46,411 bases of DNA from Tieghemiomyces parasiticus (taxonomy: Eukaryota; Kickxellomycota; Dimargaritomycetes; Dimargaritales; Dimargaritaceae): positions 1 to 46,411 of the forward strand of contig JANBPT010000302.1 in assembly GCA_027575765.1 (NCBI GenBank). The letters are read 5' to 3'. The position numbers and the translations under genes were made by a program. The notes under the pieces are model-generated. The model made no database searches. It was not told where the DNA came from and was given only the letters and a program-made list of their open reading frames with translations. Shown piece by piece: positions 11,589-25,166 of the stretch (its first letter is position 1; each line of letters begins with the position of its first letter).

Positions 11589-13495
11589 TTGCTGGCTCAT
11601 ATAAGAGATACACGTATCGTTTTTTAACGGGTGGCGAAGAGAGTGGTGCAGGCCAGACATATCGAGTTGATAATTCTTTTCCACGTTATGGTTTAACACA
11701 ACGGTATTGGTGCATGGTAAGCATACAGAACGTAATACCAGGCACCATCAATTAACCGTCACGTTTTGCCCAACGAAAGAATGCACTAATCCTCATTAAA
11801 CAAAGGACTGGCCTGCCAAACGAGGGCTGACATCACTTTAGTCAACTTGGCACGAACTGGCAAGAGCTGTCACAAAACGTCGTGTTGGAAACAAAGAGAG
11901 TATTTTCGGTACAGTGGCTAGTATAAACCGAGTTTTCCTGATGATAAGCGCAACTCCCTTCCAACCGATTAAACCCAGCAGGCTTCAGCGCTATACAGTA
12001 TTAATACGTCTGATTGGGATGCGCAATCACGGTGCTAATCGTTGCACCACCACTGTCAGCACGAGCTTACATTCACCTGAAGCATGAGGTATTTAAGCCT
12101 CTCTTTACGCCCATCCGCCTTGGAGCTTCTACCCCAGCCTACACCAGCCGCCAATTTATCCGCCCTCGTTGGGTCGCAGGTCTACCCGACGGTGATCGAT
12201 GGAGGAGGAGGGTGGTTTGTTTAATGTCGCGTAAAACGCCGCGACTCTCATAGCATTGGGTGAGGGCTAATTGTACATCCCGCTTGAATAAAAAAACTCC
12301 GGTGATGGAAATGTGGTTCCAATTGGCCGTGGGGGGGAGTATAGTTCCCCAGGTATGGGCGGCGTTTAGGTGTGGAACAGGGATTGCTGGCCTGTGCAGC
12401 GTGTCCAGACTTGGTGGAGGGCTACCGTTAGGATATCTCGATGGCAATGGGAGGGGGAAAGGTCTGGGTCAGTGGGAAATGCCGGGTGTGTGGTTACCTC
12501 CACGGAGGGGGAGCCGGAGGTATCCCGGGCGAGTAAGCGGCCCAGACCGGTGACCGATGGGCCCTTTCGTTTCTTCACCTGGCCGAGATACCCTCCGCCC
12601 CATCGTATGGAGTTTTGGTTGCTGAATGACGAGGCCAACGCCACCGCCGTCGTGACAGAAATGTCCTGTTGTGACTAAACGCTTGTACAGGTGTTCCTTT
12701 CATCGGTTCCGTTGAATCCAAATAACGGTCATTTCATTAATTTAAGCTGACATTAAAACATCCGCGTTGTTGTTACTTATAATAATGTATAAGTACGTAT
12801 CTGTATAATTATAGGGTTATGTAGGACCGTTTATCAAGCGTTTGACGCGTTGGGATACGGCCCCTATGCCCAAAGATTAGGCCGCTCTAGATGTAAAATG
12901 AGGCCCCCACGTTCGTACGTGTCAAAGACGATGCCGTAAAGTTGGCTACAACCTTAGGACCAATCGAAATCCTATCATTCTAAGGTAGAGCCGCCCTGTT
13001 AACCATTAGTACAGTTAATGGTTGATATATCGGTTAGAACGGAAAAAATGGAGGAAGACTCGATGAGGGAAGTAGGACTACTACCGCTCTGCTTTGTCGG
13101 AAGCGACGGGGACATAAAGGACCCGTGTTACGCCTCATGCGGGATTGGGTCGCAGCCAGAAACGGCTATTTTTCGGATCGAGAACCGCGCCAAACGAAAG
13201 GTCAAGGTGCTGCCTCAAATTCTTTAATATCTTCTCGATGAGGGCCATCAGCGCACACCAGCCGTAGCGAAGAAGAGAAGGGGGAGGGGGGACGCGAGTT
13301 GTGGTACAAAGGAAGGTAAGGGCCCTTCGACTCAGACCGGTCCCCTCCATTTATTTTTCTCTCCGGTGCCATTCGATCGAATACTCGGCCAGACGACCTA
13401 GACAAGCGGAGGAAGATATTGGGGGGAGGTTCTTTTCGATCCTTCTTTTGGCATCACGCCTCCTTAGCTAGGCCAGGCGGCAAGACTCCAGCGCT

Positions 13496-13503
13496 TATAA
13501 AAG
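13496..13503 (+). promoter_or_regulatory. TATA box of the secreted-protein gene
   Basis: A consensus TATAAAAG 177 nt before the ATG at 13673, with a pyrimidine-rich presumed leader between. It is one of the clearest core promoters in the window and suggests strong or inducible transcription. Confidence 0.6.
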
Positions 13504-13672
13504 GGCCACCGCTTTCCTCCATCCCTTGTATTCCCATCATCACAACAATCCCGCTCGCTTCCGACGTTCTCCCTACTGTCACTCTCTACGGTGACTACTA
13601 GGCCGCTCTTTTCAGCATTACCTCCGCTGCCCTCGCTTCCACCTCTCTTACCTAGACCCGCCTGCCACCATC

Positions 13673-14134
13673 ATGCGTCTCGAATTGGCCGCCGCCCTAC
13701 TTTGCCTGATGGCTGGCTATGTCCAGGTCAAGGCGAGCTCGCTTCCCCATTCGGGTGACTATTATCGCGACCTGCTTAACCCTGGTTATGTCGCAGCCTC
13801 TACTGGGCCTGTCAACACCCAAGACGTCAATGGCGACCTCATAACTGATCATCAGCCCTATCCGCTCGGTAAAGCCAATTATCGACCGGCCCGTAACCCC
13901 GAAGACGACCCATTAAGCGAAGAAAATCTGATCAAGTTGGCACGCAGCCGGTTTGAAGCATCCCGAATCTCGACAGCGGCCAGTGCGGATAATGCCAACA
14001 ATTCCCCACAATTGATCGACGATGATTATTATACCCCTCCTCCTAAGCAAGAACACGGCGATCCGATCAATTCGCTCTATTCCAACTACCCAGCAACTTC
14101 GTACCAGAGCTCGTTTGACTACTATAGGCGCTGA
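13673..14134 (+). CDS. Small secreted protein with DYY motifs, function unknown
   Basis: 153 residues in one exon. The start has a good context (CCACCATCATG). Residues 1 to about 22 form a signal peptide: a charged MRLE, a hydrophobic core (AAALLCLMAGYVQV) and a plausible cleavage site near KA-SS. The mature part is about 130 residues, hydrophilic, and rich in Tyr, Asp, Asn, Ser and Pro, with no cysteines. DYY occurs three times: GDYYR near the mature N-terminus, DDYYT in the middle and FDYYRR at the very end. No enzyme or effector family is recognised. It is probably disordered and secreted; wall association or an effector-like role would be guesses. The consensus TATA box upstream supports it as a real gene. 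Confidence 0.72.
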   Translation: MRLELAAALLCLMAGYVQVKASSLPHSGDYYRDLLNPGYVAASTGPVNTQDVNGDLITDHQPYPLGKANYRPARNPEDDPLSEENLIKLARSRFEASRISTAASADNANNSPQLIDDDYYTPPPKQEHGDPINSLYSNYPATSYQSSFDYYRR

Positions 14135-14805
14135 ACGGAACAACTGAGGGCAACGCTCCTGCACATGGCCTTGTAACTCGATCGCCACCCTTACCAATCT
14201 TCTATGGTTAACGTACCTGTCTCCTTATGACAAACCGTTTCATGTCAGGAAATCCCTTCACCCTATTGCGCTTTTTCAGTGCTTCGCTTCATCGCTTTCT
14301 TCTACTCTACTGTTTGGGGCACGGTCTGTATTAATTATAGCAGTTGCCGTTATCTGTTTTTCGTCGTGTTTTGGTCTGAGCCGGCTGCAAAATCACTCTA
14401 AATTAAACACCTTTTGGGGTTAACGAGCGAATAGGGATGACTTTGAGGTGAAAAATCATGGCTTGCATTATCAGTTCCTAGTCAAGTCCGTCGGTTCTGA
14501 TTATGGCGTCCATCGCAGGAGTTTGAAGGCCGAATCTACTCTATTGCATCGACAACGTACGTACACACGTTACAAAGCTCACAAATGACCATGACAGGCA
14601 TGGATTAGTGGGGGGGGGTGTTATAGCACGAAAAGTTCTGCAGACACCGTGATGAGAAGACACTAGAGATTTACATTACGGCCGTGACATTAGGGTTGAG
14701 GATAAAAGATAGTCAGGAGGACGACAACGAAAGGCGCGGCCAGAAAGAGGGGAGGTCCTGTCACGGGTATAGTGGGCAACACAAAAGTGACGATTTACTC
14801 TAGGC
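14135..14805. other. Convergent spacer between the secreted-protein gene and IDI1
   Basis: It holds the 3' ends of two converging genes. It is AT-rich near 14320-14420 and has a nine-G run at about 14610. No gene or RNA is seen. Confidence 0.45.
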
Positions 14806-17380
<2,575 letters not shown>

Positions 17381-18735
17381 ATGTCTTCGCCACGCCAGGA
17401 GCCGGCTCATCCGGATCGGGCGCCCTTTGCGGGCTCTGTGGAGCACACGCTCACCGACCCGGAAGCAGTGGCCGATTCGCCCGTCCCGTCTGTCCAGCTT
17501 CAACCCCAGCCTCAGCGTCCACCCCAACGTGTCCCCCGGCGTAGCACGTTCGTTCGGTTTGCGCAGAACAAACGGAACCCGCGGCCCACAGTTCGTAAGT
17601 GCAGTAGAGGGTTAGTTGGTAACTATTTGGCCCACTTGGCGTGTGGGGCTAGGCTAGTGACCTGTTTCCCAGTATCACCTCGACCGTTTCCTCGGCGAAG
17701 TAGGTGGCATTAATCCGCGATTCTAACCCCTACATATGATCCAAGCTAAACTCATCGTATCCAGGCATGTGGCCGGATGTGGAAAATCCGCCGGGACCTT
17801 GCCAAATGACCACCGAGGGCACGCATGCCGCGTCCCAGTTCAGAGTGGCTAGCGATAATTTGACCGTCACCAACGACAAGGTGAGTGCAGTGGATAAGAG
17901 AGGCCAACAATCGCAGCCTTCTGCGATACAGTTCCCTTATAATTGTCTTAGAAACGCCTATTACCCCCTCTTAACCCACCAATGCTCCCGTCCACTCTAC
18001 CGCCTGTGATGACGCCAGGGCTACCGCCAGGCCAAGGCCAGCCATGGGGCTTCCGAAGGTACCTGGTACTACGAGGCCACGCTCACTAATACTGCAGGGG
18101 CCGCCCGCATCGGTTGGTCGCAAATTTCGGGCGACTTACAAGGTCCGTGCGGGCTCGATCACTACAGCTACGCCTTCCGCAGCTATCCAGCAACGCGCTT
18201 CCACGCTTCCGTCGGTTACACCTACGGCGAGCGCTACGACAGCCCAGACGTCACATTAGGCGTTCTCATTCACCTTCCACCACTCGGCCCAGCGGCCCGG
18301 GAGGATCTGCGCCGGCGGCGGTTTATTCTGCAGCGCGATTTTCCGTACGCCAAATTTGATTACGTGCAGCCGCTACCATCAACTACTGACGAGTCAGAAG
18401 GTGACAATATCACTGCCGCAGCCGTGTCGGGCGGGTCGCCGTCGTTCACCTCAGACTTGGCAACCGAGGCAGCGGCCCCATCACCACTACCCAAAATGCC
18501 CGGGAGCGCCATCGTTTACTTCTGTAACGGCCGCTGTTTGGGCCAGGCCTACGGGCCTCTACATCTCGGAAAGTACCACCCGGCAGTGGCCTGCTACATG
18601 GGTGCTGAGGTGCGGCTCAATTTCGGGCCCGAGTTTGCTCACCCACCACCGGCAGAGTGGGAAGGGGTTCCCGTGCGGCCCATGAGCGAATGTCCACCCG
18701 AAAATTACTTGGAGGATGAGGCCGCAATCCACTGA
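17381..18735 (+). CDS. ASH2: COMPASS subunit Ash2/Bre2 (SPRY domain), 3 exons
   Basis: Core subunit of the Set1/COMPASS histone H3K4 methyltransferase, in the nucleus. Exons 17381..17594, 17765..17880 and 18019..18735 join in frame to 348 residues (donors GTAAGT and GTGAGT; CAG acceptors). The SPRY domain runs from about residue 90 to 340: DNLTVTNDKGYRQAKASHG, then EGTWYYEATL, then ARIGWSQISGDLQGPCG, then IVYFCNGRCLGQAYG, then LNFGPEFAHPPP. These are the diagnostic Ash2L/Bre2 blocks, spanning the surface that binds RbBP5 and the methyltransferase in the family. About 40 disordered residues (about 230-270) sit between the SPRY halves. The N-terminus is 70 residues of Pro/Arg/Gln-rich sequence; the PHD-like finger and winged helix of animal Ash2L are absent, as in yeast Bre2. 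An upstream exon cannot be excluded. Confidence 0.93.
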
Positions 18736-18763
18736 AGCCTTGCGTGGTTTGCTTTCGTTGGTC

Positions 18764-18769
18764 AATAAA
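18764..18769 (+). terminator. Poly(A) signal of ASH2
   Basis: AATAAA 29 nt after the ASH2 stop codon. Confidence 0.55.
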
Positions 18770-19366
18770 GTACCTGCATTTACCCTGAACCGTACGGCAG
18801 TGAGTGGATCGGTGCCGCAGCGTCCTTGGCTGCGGTGGTTGGTACTGGGCAGAGCTGAAATTCTGATTTATGGATGTAGCTGCCCATCGTAAGGTTTGTG
18901 AGTCAACAGGGCATGCCAAACCTAATTTATCTTGCCAACAATGATCCATTGAACGGTCACGTGAATAGTCGCTCAGAATTGAGTTGGCCGGTAGCTGCCA
19001 GTCGAGTGAAGGCGGGGCTTAAGAGAAGAATAATTCCCGGTCTAAACCTTTGGCGGCGGCGCTGGCCAGCCTGGAGAATGCAGGCCCGAGCACTTGACCG
19101 TTCGACCGTCAGAAGTGTGGGTGGTCCAGAGACCCACAGCTATGTAGCGAGATCTGTCATCACGGATTGACCAGCCTACCGAGAGCGGGCCCTCAAAGCC
19201 TTTCCCAAGCCTCTTCACAGCGACCCGTCCAGATCTCGCTGCCAGATCACTTATTGATTCCGCCTTTGTATTTCTCGTCACTAGGTTTTACGCAATCGGC
19301 CATCCGCTACATCGTCCGCCCCAACCCACCGCCATCTGTTCCTTCCCTTTTCTCGCATCCCAAAAG

Positions 19367-19550
19367 GTACGACGCCAGTCCCGGGCCCATCGGCATCTAG
19401 CGGCGAAACCATCCTTCTACATTACCGTGGCTGTTTAGTACTTGCCGATTTCCGACCGCCTACCATTGCCTGCCCGGATCGAGTCACTAATCACCCTCTT
19501 ACCCCTTTTCTTGTCATACAACTGACCGTACGTCGCCGCTTACCCCACAG
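19367..19550 (+). other. Possible 5' UTR intron of SUI2
   Basis: GTACGA donor at 19367 and CCCCACAG acceptor at 19550, with a CTGAC branch-point-like motif at about 19522. The 184-nt length matches the coding introns here. The acceptor lies 10 nt before the SUI2 ATG. There is no coding constraint to confirm it. Confidence 0.4.
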
Positions 19551-19560
19551 ATAGTCCGCC

Positions 19561-20648
19561 ATGAGTTCGTCCGACTGCCGTTTTTACGAAGCCAAGTTCC
19601 CTGAGGTGGACGACCTGGTGATGGTCAAGGTGCGCCAGATCGCCGATATGGGCGCCTACGTCCAGCTCGAGGAGTACGGTAACATCGAAGGCATGATTCT
19701 GCTGTCCGAGCTGTCCCGGCGGCGTATCCGCAGTATCCAGAAGCTCATCCGCGTTGGCAAGCGCGAGGTCGTGGTCGTACTCCGTGTCGATAAGGAGAAG
19801 GGTAAGTATCCGGTAGTCACGCCACCGACACTCTTCACTTGGTAGCTGGTCCCCAAGCGAAACGGGTTGGGCCACTCAACGCAGTGGTGCGTGCACCTTT
19901 CCACTCCTTCCCCCGGTTCGACCTAACGTCCACCTCTCGTGCTCTTCTACATCCCCGTTCCGGATCTTCTCCTTCAGGCTACATTGATCTTTCCAAGCGT
20001 CGCGTGTCCCCCGAAGAGGTGGCCAAGTGCGACGAGAAGTACAACAAGTCCAAGGCGGTGCACAGCATTCTGTCGCACGTGGCCAAGAAGCAGGACATGG
20101 AAGTTGAGGATCTATACAAGACGATCGGGTGGCCGCTGTACCGGAAGTACGGACATGCCTTCGACGCCTTCAAACTGGCCATCACAGAGCCGGAGAAGGT
20201 GTTTGAAGGCCTCGAGTTTTCCGAACAGGTCCGTGAGGAACTGCTTAGCAACATTCGTCGCAGGCTAACCCCGCAGCCCATCAAGATCCGGGCCGATATT
20301 GAAGTGAGCTGCTTTGGCTACCAAGGAATCGAGGCGGTTAAGAAGGCTCTAAAGGCTGGTGAGGCGTGCTCCACCGAGGAGGTGCCCATCAAGATCCGTC
20401 TGGTCGCCCCGCCCATGTACGTCATGACCACCAACTCGCTCGACAAGGCCGCCGCCATCGAAACCCTTGAGACCGCCATCTCCAACATTGAGCAGACCAT
20501 CGTCGCTAACCAGGGTACCCTCACCGTCATCATGAAGCCCAAGGCCGTAAGCGAGACCGACGAGCGGGAGCTCGCCGACCTCATGGCCCGCGTCGAGCGC
20601 GAGAACGCCGAAATATCCGGCGACGACGATCGCTCCGACGAGGAGTAA
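19561..20648 (+). CDS. SUI2: Translation initiation factor eIF2 alpha subunit, 2 exons
   Basis: Alpha subunit of eIF2, which delivers initiator Met-tRNA to the 40S ribosome. Exons 19561..19801 and 19978..20648 join in phase 1 (donor GTAAGT, acceptor TTCAG, branch-like CTAAC at about 19924) to 303 residues, the yeast length. The N-terminal S1/OB domain (about 15-90) contains [13 protein letters not shown]; codon 52 is the Ser numbered 51 in mature eIF2alpha, the target of Gcn2-type kinases, so stress control of initiation is possible here. The helical domain (about 90-180) and the alpha-beta C-terminal domain follow, with an acidic tail rich in Asp and Glu. It converges with the mitochondrial IF2 gene and lies 5 kb from CDC123, whose product assembles eIF2. 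Confidence 0.98.
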
Positions 20649-21039
20649 TATGGCTAGGCCGGGATCTATACGTCAGGGGAGGAGGAGGAGAGGGGGGAGG
20701 GGGTCCGAAGTAAGAATCCTCTCATGGCTGACAGTATTTTGGCAGCACCCCGCTCGCATGTCGTGCACCATAAGGGTCCCCTCCCCTCCAACCATATTGA
20801 TCCCGATTCCTGCGGTCCCCACTCCCTCTCTCTCTGTTTTTCTCTGCACGCTTTCTTTCTCATTGTTTCTTTCTACAATTCTTGACGTAACTGAAGTGAA
20901 ATACAACGTTCATCAATCAAGAAAAGCCGAGGAAGCAGTTATTCCTTTGGGAAAGGTTCTTTGTAGGCAAGTCGGTAGTAAATGTTTAATTGTCCGTTTA
21001 GTTTGGCGCTGAAACTAGTAGCACGCGGCGGAGGACATT
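20649..21039. other. Convergent spacer between SUI2 and IFM1
   Basis: 391 nt containing both 3' ends. It has purine-rich then pyrimidine-rich tracts (20677-20705 and 20770-20880). No gene. Confidence 0.5.
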
Positions 21040-24000
21040 TTACTCGAGCTTTCGGGGCTTGGCGATAGACTCGAGGCTATATATGACATCACCCTCCATG
21101 AAATCGTCAAAGTTGTTGAAACCGAGCCCGCACTCCTGGCCCTTGTTGGCCTCGGTAATGGTCTGCTTGCCGGACTTGAGGCTCGACAAGGTCCCGTAGA
21201 AGACTTGCTTATCACCGCGCATGACCCGAACCTTCCGGTCGTGGTACATGGTGCCGCTAGTGACACGACAGCCTGCCACGTGGGCGACCTTGCCGCGCTT
21301 CAAATCGTAGCCAAACTTCCGCAGGATTCGGGCCTCGCCGCGGGCATGTTCCTCGTACTCGGGTTCGAGCTGGTTAGTCATGAGTTCCTTCACGTCCTCG
21401 AGGAGGCGATATATAACCTGGTGGGTGTGGATCCCGATCCCGAGTGACTTTGCCAAGTTGGTGGTGGCCTTGTCGGGTTTTACATTGAACCCCAAAATGG
21501 CGACGGCGTCGCGGTTCTCGATGCTGCGGGCCATCTGGACGTCGGATTCGACGATGGGGCCCACTCCGTGTGACATGACGTCCACGTGAACGTAGCGCTG
21601 CGGAAGGGCCTGCAGGCATTCGACTACGGCCTCAACCGTACCACTCACGTCCCCTTTAATCACCACCGAGAGTGTGGGGATGCCCAGGGTCTCAGCGACC
21701 GAGAGCTGAACAACTGTGTCGGCCTTGGTATCAAACTCATGCTCCTGCGGGTAGTCCGGGCGTAGACCCTTGTAGAAGCGGTATACCTCACGGGCAAAGA
21801 GCTTACGCGACATCTTGCCGGTGTCCGCCGCCTCGTGCGCCTGGATCCGTTTGGCGTTGATCGCCTGGACCTGCCGGAAGCTCTGGGCCTGCTTGGCCTT
21901 GCGCTCGCGGTTCAAGCAGATATCCTTGGCCAGGGACTAAGTGTACGTGAAGGTCAGCCGTGTGGATTGGGATTGGTATGGTCAGATTGGGGCATGTGTA
22001 AAGCCGTTGTGTCGGCAGGATAAACCGGCATTTCACTTCAGTCGAAGTATGGTTGTGGCGCAAGCCAATCAAAAAAAAAAACCTGCCAACTTACCTCCGA
22101 CTTGACCTGGATGGCGGTATCGCCAGCGTTGGGAATGTCCTTCCAGCCGGTGATCTTAACGGGTGTCCCAGGGTCCGCCGACTTGACCTGTTTGCCGAGG
22201 TCATTGATCATGCTGCGCACCTTGCACCAGGTCTTTCCGGCCACGATGAAGTCACCGACGTGGAGGGTGCCCATCTGCACAAGCATGGTGGCGGAGATTC
22301 TAACGAAGTAGGAAGGAGGGAGGTAACGGGAAGAGAGTGCCATCGATAAATAAGTGAAGTTAATGTCTAGCTGGTGGATACCTCATTCAAGACCCACAAG
22401 GTACCAACTCAAGGTAATCTGGCCATGGCGGGACGCCCACGACGCGATCAACTTACCCTCGCCCCTTCTCGGGCTGTGATTCGACGACGGCGGCCTCGAC
22501 GGGCCCATCGGGTGGTGCACGGATATCGAGTACCTCGGCCAGGATCGAAATGTTCTCCACCAGGTCTTCAATCCCGGTCTTTTTGAGGGCCGAGATCTCC
22601 ACAGCCTGGACGTCCCCGCCCATATCCTCGACCTGGACGCCACGAGTGAGCAGCTGTTCGCGGATACGGGTAGGGTCGGCGCCGGGCCTATCACACTTGT
22701 TAATAGCCACAATCATGGGAACATCGGCCTTTTGGGCATGCTCAATGGCCTCCAAAGTCTGAGGCATCACCCCGTCGTCGGCCGAGACTACGAGGACGAC
22801 GATATCGGTCATGTTGGCACCGCGTGACCGCATGTTACTGAAAGCGGCGTGGCCCGGGGTATCTAAAAAGGTGACGGAGGGCTGGGCCAGCGAAGTGGTC
22901 GAGAGGGCCACGGAGAAGGCGCCAATGTGCTGCGTGATTCCGCCGGCTTCTGAGGCCGCGACGGACGATTCGCGTAGCGCATCAAGGAGCGTGGTTTTGC
23001 CGTGGTCGACGTGGCCCATGATAGTGACTACCGGCGGGCGGAGCGGGAAATGACTCATATCGTCGGGCAGCTCGCGTGGTTTGGCATCAGGGCCTTGGTC
23101 CTCTGTCACGACCGGGTCAATGTCGAACTCGAGAACGATCGCCGTTGTCTCCTCGGGCGTCAAGACATAGTCGTGGGACAGGTCGCCCAGGTCAAGCCGC
23201 TTGGCGGTACCGACTACTTCGTCTGTTTTGAGTCATGGAATGCAAGAGGCAGGGCGATTATACGTGCGGTGGTGAGGAAGGTGCAATAGTTATTAGTATC
23301 GCCAAGGCCAATGCGCTCTTGCAAGCTATATCGTACCTTCTTAAAAAGCCCCCCTTTTTTTTTACATAGAACGGGTAGGACGGGCGTTAAAACCTCAAGT
23401 GACTTACCGAGGCGTTTGTGGATCATGTTGGCCAGGTTGCTCACGCTGATCGCCTCGGGGACCGTGATCTCACGGACGCGTCTCTCGGTCTTCTTGCGGG
23501 ACTTGGCAGATGAACGACCACGCACGCGGACCCCAACGAACTCACCAGACTCGTCAGTATGCTCGAGGGTCTGTAAGATCTGGCGACGACCCACCCGGTG
23601 ACCACCGCCGCCAGCGCCGTGATGGCCGTGGATGTCTTCCAGGAGGTGGGCGTCGTCGTCGTCTGGATCGAGACGGGGCTGCAAACGCCGTCCCGCACCG
23701 GTACTGGTAGACGGCTGGGACGAAGCGTCACCACCTGCCGGTTCGAGGTACTTGCGGATCGCTGTCTTGCCGAGATGTTTACGTTCGGCGGCCGGCTCGC
23801 CACCCCGGCGCCGAGTTTCAGATGCTGCGTTCGTGGTCGTGAAGGGTTCTTCAGTCATGGGGGGTATCTGGTTAGATGGAGTGTCAGTACTGTCTGGTTT
23901 GCCGGGTGGGCCTGCCGAGGGATAACGTGACGCGCTGGGTCTACTGCCGCCAGTTTGGTGGTTAGGGCCACTTGGGTCGCGTTGGCCGTAAGGACGCCGT

Positions 24001-25166
24001 GGTGGCTGATTATGGTAGGGTGGTTGCTGACGCTGCCCCTCCTGGCCGTAGAGCCCGGGTCGCGGATCCTGGTTTGGATCATTACGAAGGTATCTCGCGT
24101 TGTATCGAGGGCGATCGACATTGCTGGTTCTCCAGGGGTTCTGGTCTCTCGCAGCATTGGACCGGTATGGCCGCGGTTGGTCGCTAAACGGGGGTGCGGC
24201 CGATGAAGATGGCGGCATAGTGGGGCCGGCGCGCTGGCGGGCGGAAGGAGCGTTAGCCGGGTCATACTTGAAGGATCGCCGGGACGGTGGTGAGTCCTGC
24301 TGGCGAGCGTCAAATGGGATAGGCGATGAGTTATTAACTGGGAACCGCCGCCGGGAAGTAGGAACGCTCGGTGTACTCGGCGAAGTACGTTGCAAGAGCT
24401 TGTTAATATCCTGGAATACCATATTACCGGGACGAGGGGGATTTAGCCCGGACGCTGCCGGCTGATGTTGCTGCTTAGGCGGTAAATGGCCCGGCGGCCC
24501 TCCACGCGGCCGCGGCGGTTCTTCGTGGTCAAGCCACGCCCGGGAGGTACTCGAGGGTAGTGGTGATGGCGATGATCGGTGCGGCAACTGGTGTGGTAAT
24601 GGGCTCGGAGGGGGCACCTTAGTCGGGCCCGCCGGTGGTGGCCGAGCCCGGGCCTGGCGCAGGTCCGTGGCGCTACTTAGCCACGAGGGCATAGGTGTGT
24701 TCAAACACTCCTCGGCGGTCGAAGTCGGAGATTCAGTAAACTTGGGCCTTGTCGGCTTCAGCCAGCTCGGTGCGTCCGTATCGTCGTCGTCCCTAGCTTT
24801 CAGTAACAGGCGGGTCAGGCTAATCGGCCGCATCAATAAAACCCTGGTAGGGAGAGAGAGGGCGGCCTGCGGTTGATAAAGCGGCGGCGTGCGAGCGGAG
24901 TCGGGTGAGAGCCGTTAGCAGCGGGGTCTTTTCATTTGGAAGCGGATCGGCCAAGGCCAATGAGCCCCCGGGGCACTGCATGTGTGGATACAAAACGGTC
25001 GGCTGTTGATGAGTCGATGAAATGCGGCCAGGGGCGCTTGATAGGGACTCGATACTAACCTTGATTGCTCGAGCCGGTTGGTGGCCCACCGGGCAGCGTG
25101 TAATTTTCGCAAGCATGAGGGTTGTAGACGTCCCGATGGTTGGATCGATGTGGAAGCGGCCGACAT
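21040..25166 (-). CDS. IFM1: Mitochondrial translation initiation factor IF-2, 5 exons in the preferred model
   Basis: Bacterial-type IF2 GTPase that brings formyl-Met-tRNA to the mitochondrial ribosome. Minus-strand exons: 25166..25060, 24843..23408, 23222..22457, 22299..22095, 21936..21040; every junction keeps phase with a GT donor and YAG acceptor. This gives 1136 residues. Exon 1 and the start of exon 2 form an Arg-rich, acid-poor leader that looks like a mitochondrial presequence; the shorter alternative starts at the ATG at 24833 (1097 residues). About 430 residues of Pro/Arg/Gln/Asn-rich disordered sequence follow, then the IF2N domain, then the G domain: GHVDHGKT (584-591), DTPGH (635) and NKCD (689). 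Domain II and the C-terminal IF2 domains complete it. GHVDHGKT excludes cytosolic eIF5B. It is longer than yeast or human mtIF2 because of the N-terminal extension. Confidence 0.93.

Larger units (their letters stand above)
11496..13672. other. Intergenic region between DIS3 and the secreted-protein gene
   Basis: No gene is supported. 12270-12660 is G-rich on the plus strand and stays open in several frames on both strands, but none resembles a family and codon use is not that of the neighbours. It could be transcribed non-coding DNA; I recognise no SRP, RNase P or snRNA signature. 12710-12830 is AT-rich. The only ACGCGT I noticed in the spacers is at 12845-12850. The secreted-protein promoter occupies the right end. 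Confidence 0.45.
18736..19560. other. Spacer between ASH2 and SUI2
   Basis: Contains the ASH2 3' end, the SUI2 promoter and a probable leader intron (19367-19550). No other gene is seen. Confidence 0.5.

Noticed and set aside
12260..12680. Candidate gene or structured RNA in the G-rich spacer
   Set aside because: Open frames occur on both strands in overlapping positions without family resemblance or host codon pattern, and no known RNA signature was found.
21040..25166. Cytosolic eIF5B as the identity of the minus-strand GTPase
   Set aside because: The G1 motif is GHVDHGKT and an IF2N domain plus bacterial-type C2 region are present; eIF5B has GHVDTGKT and other N-terminal features.
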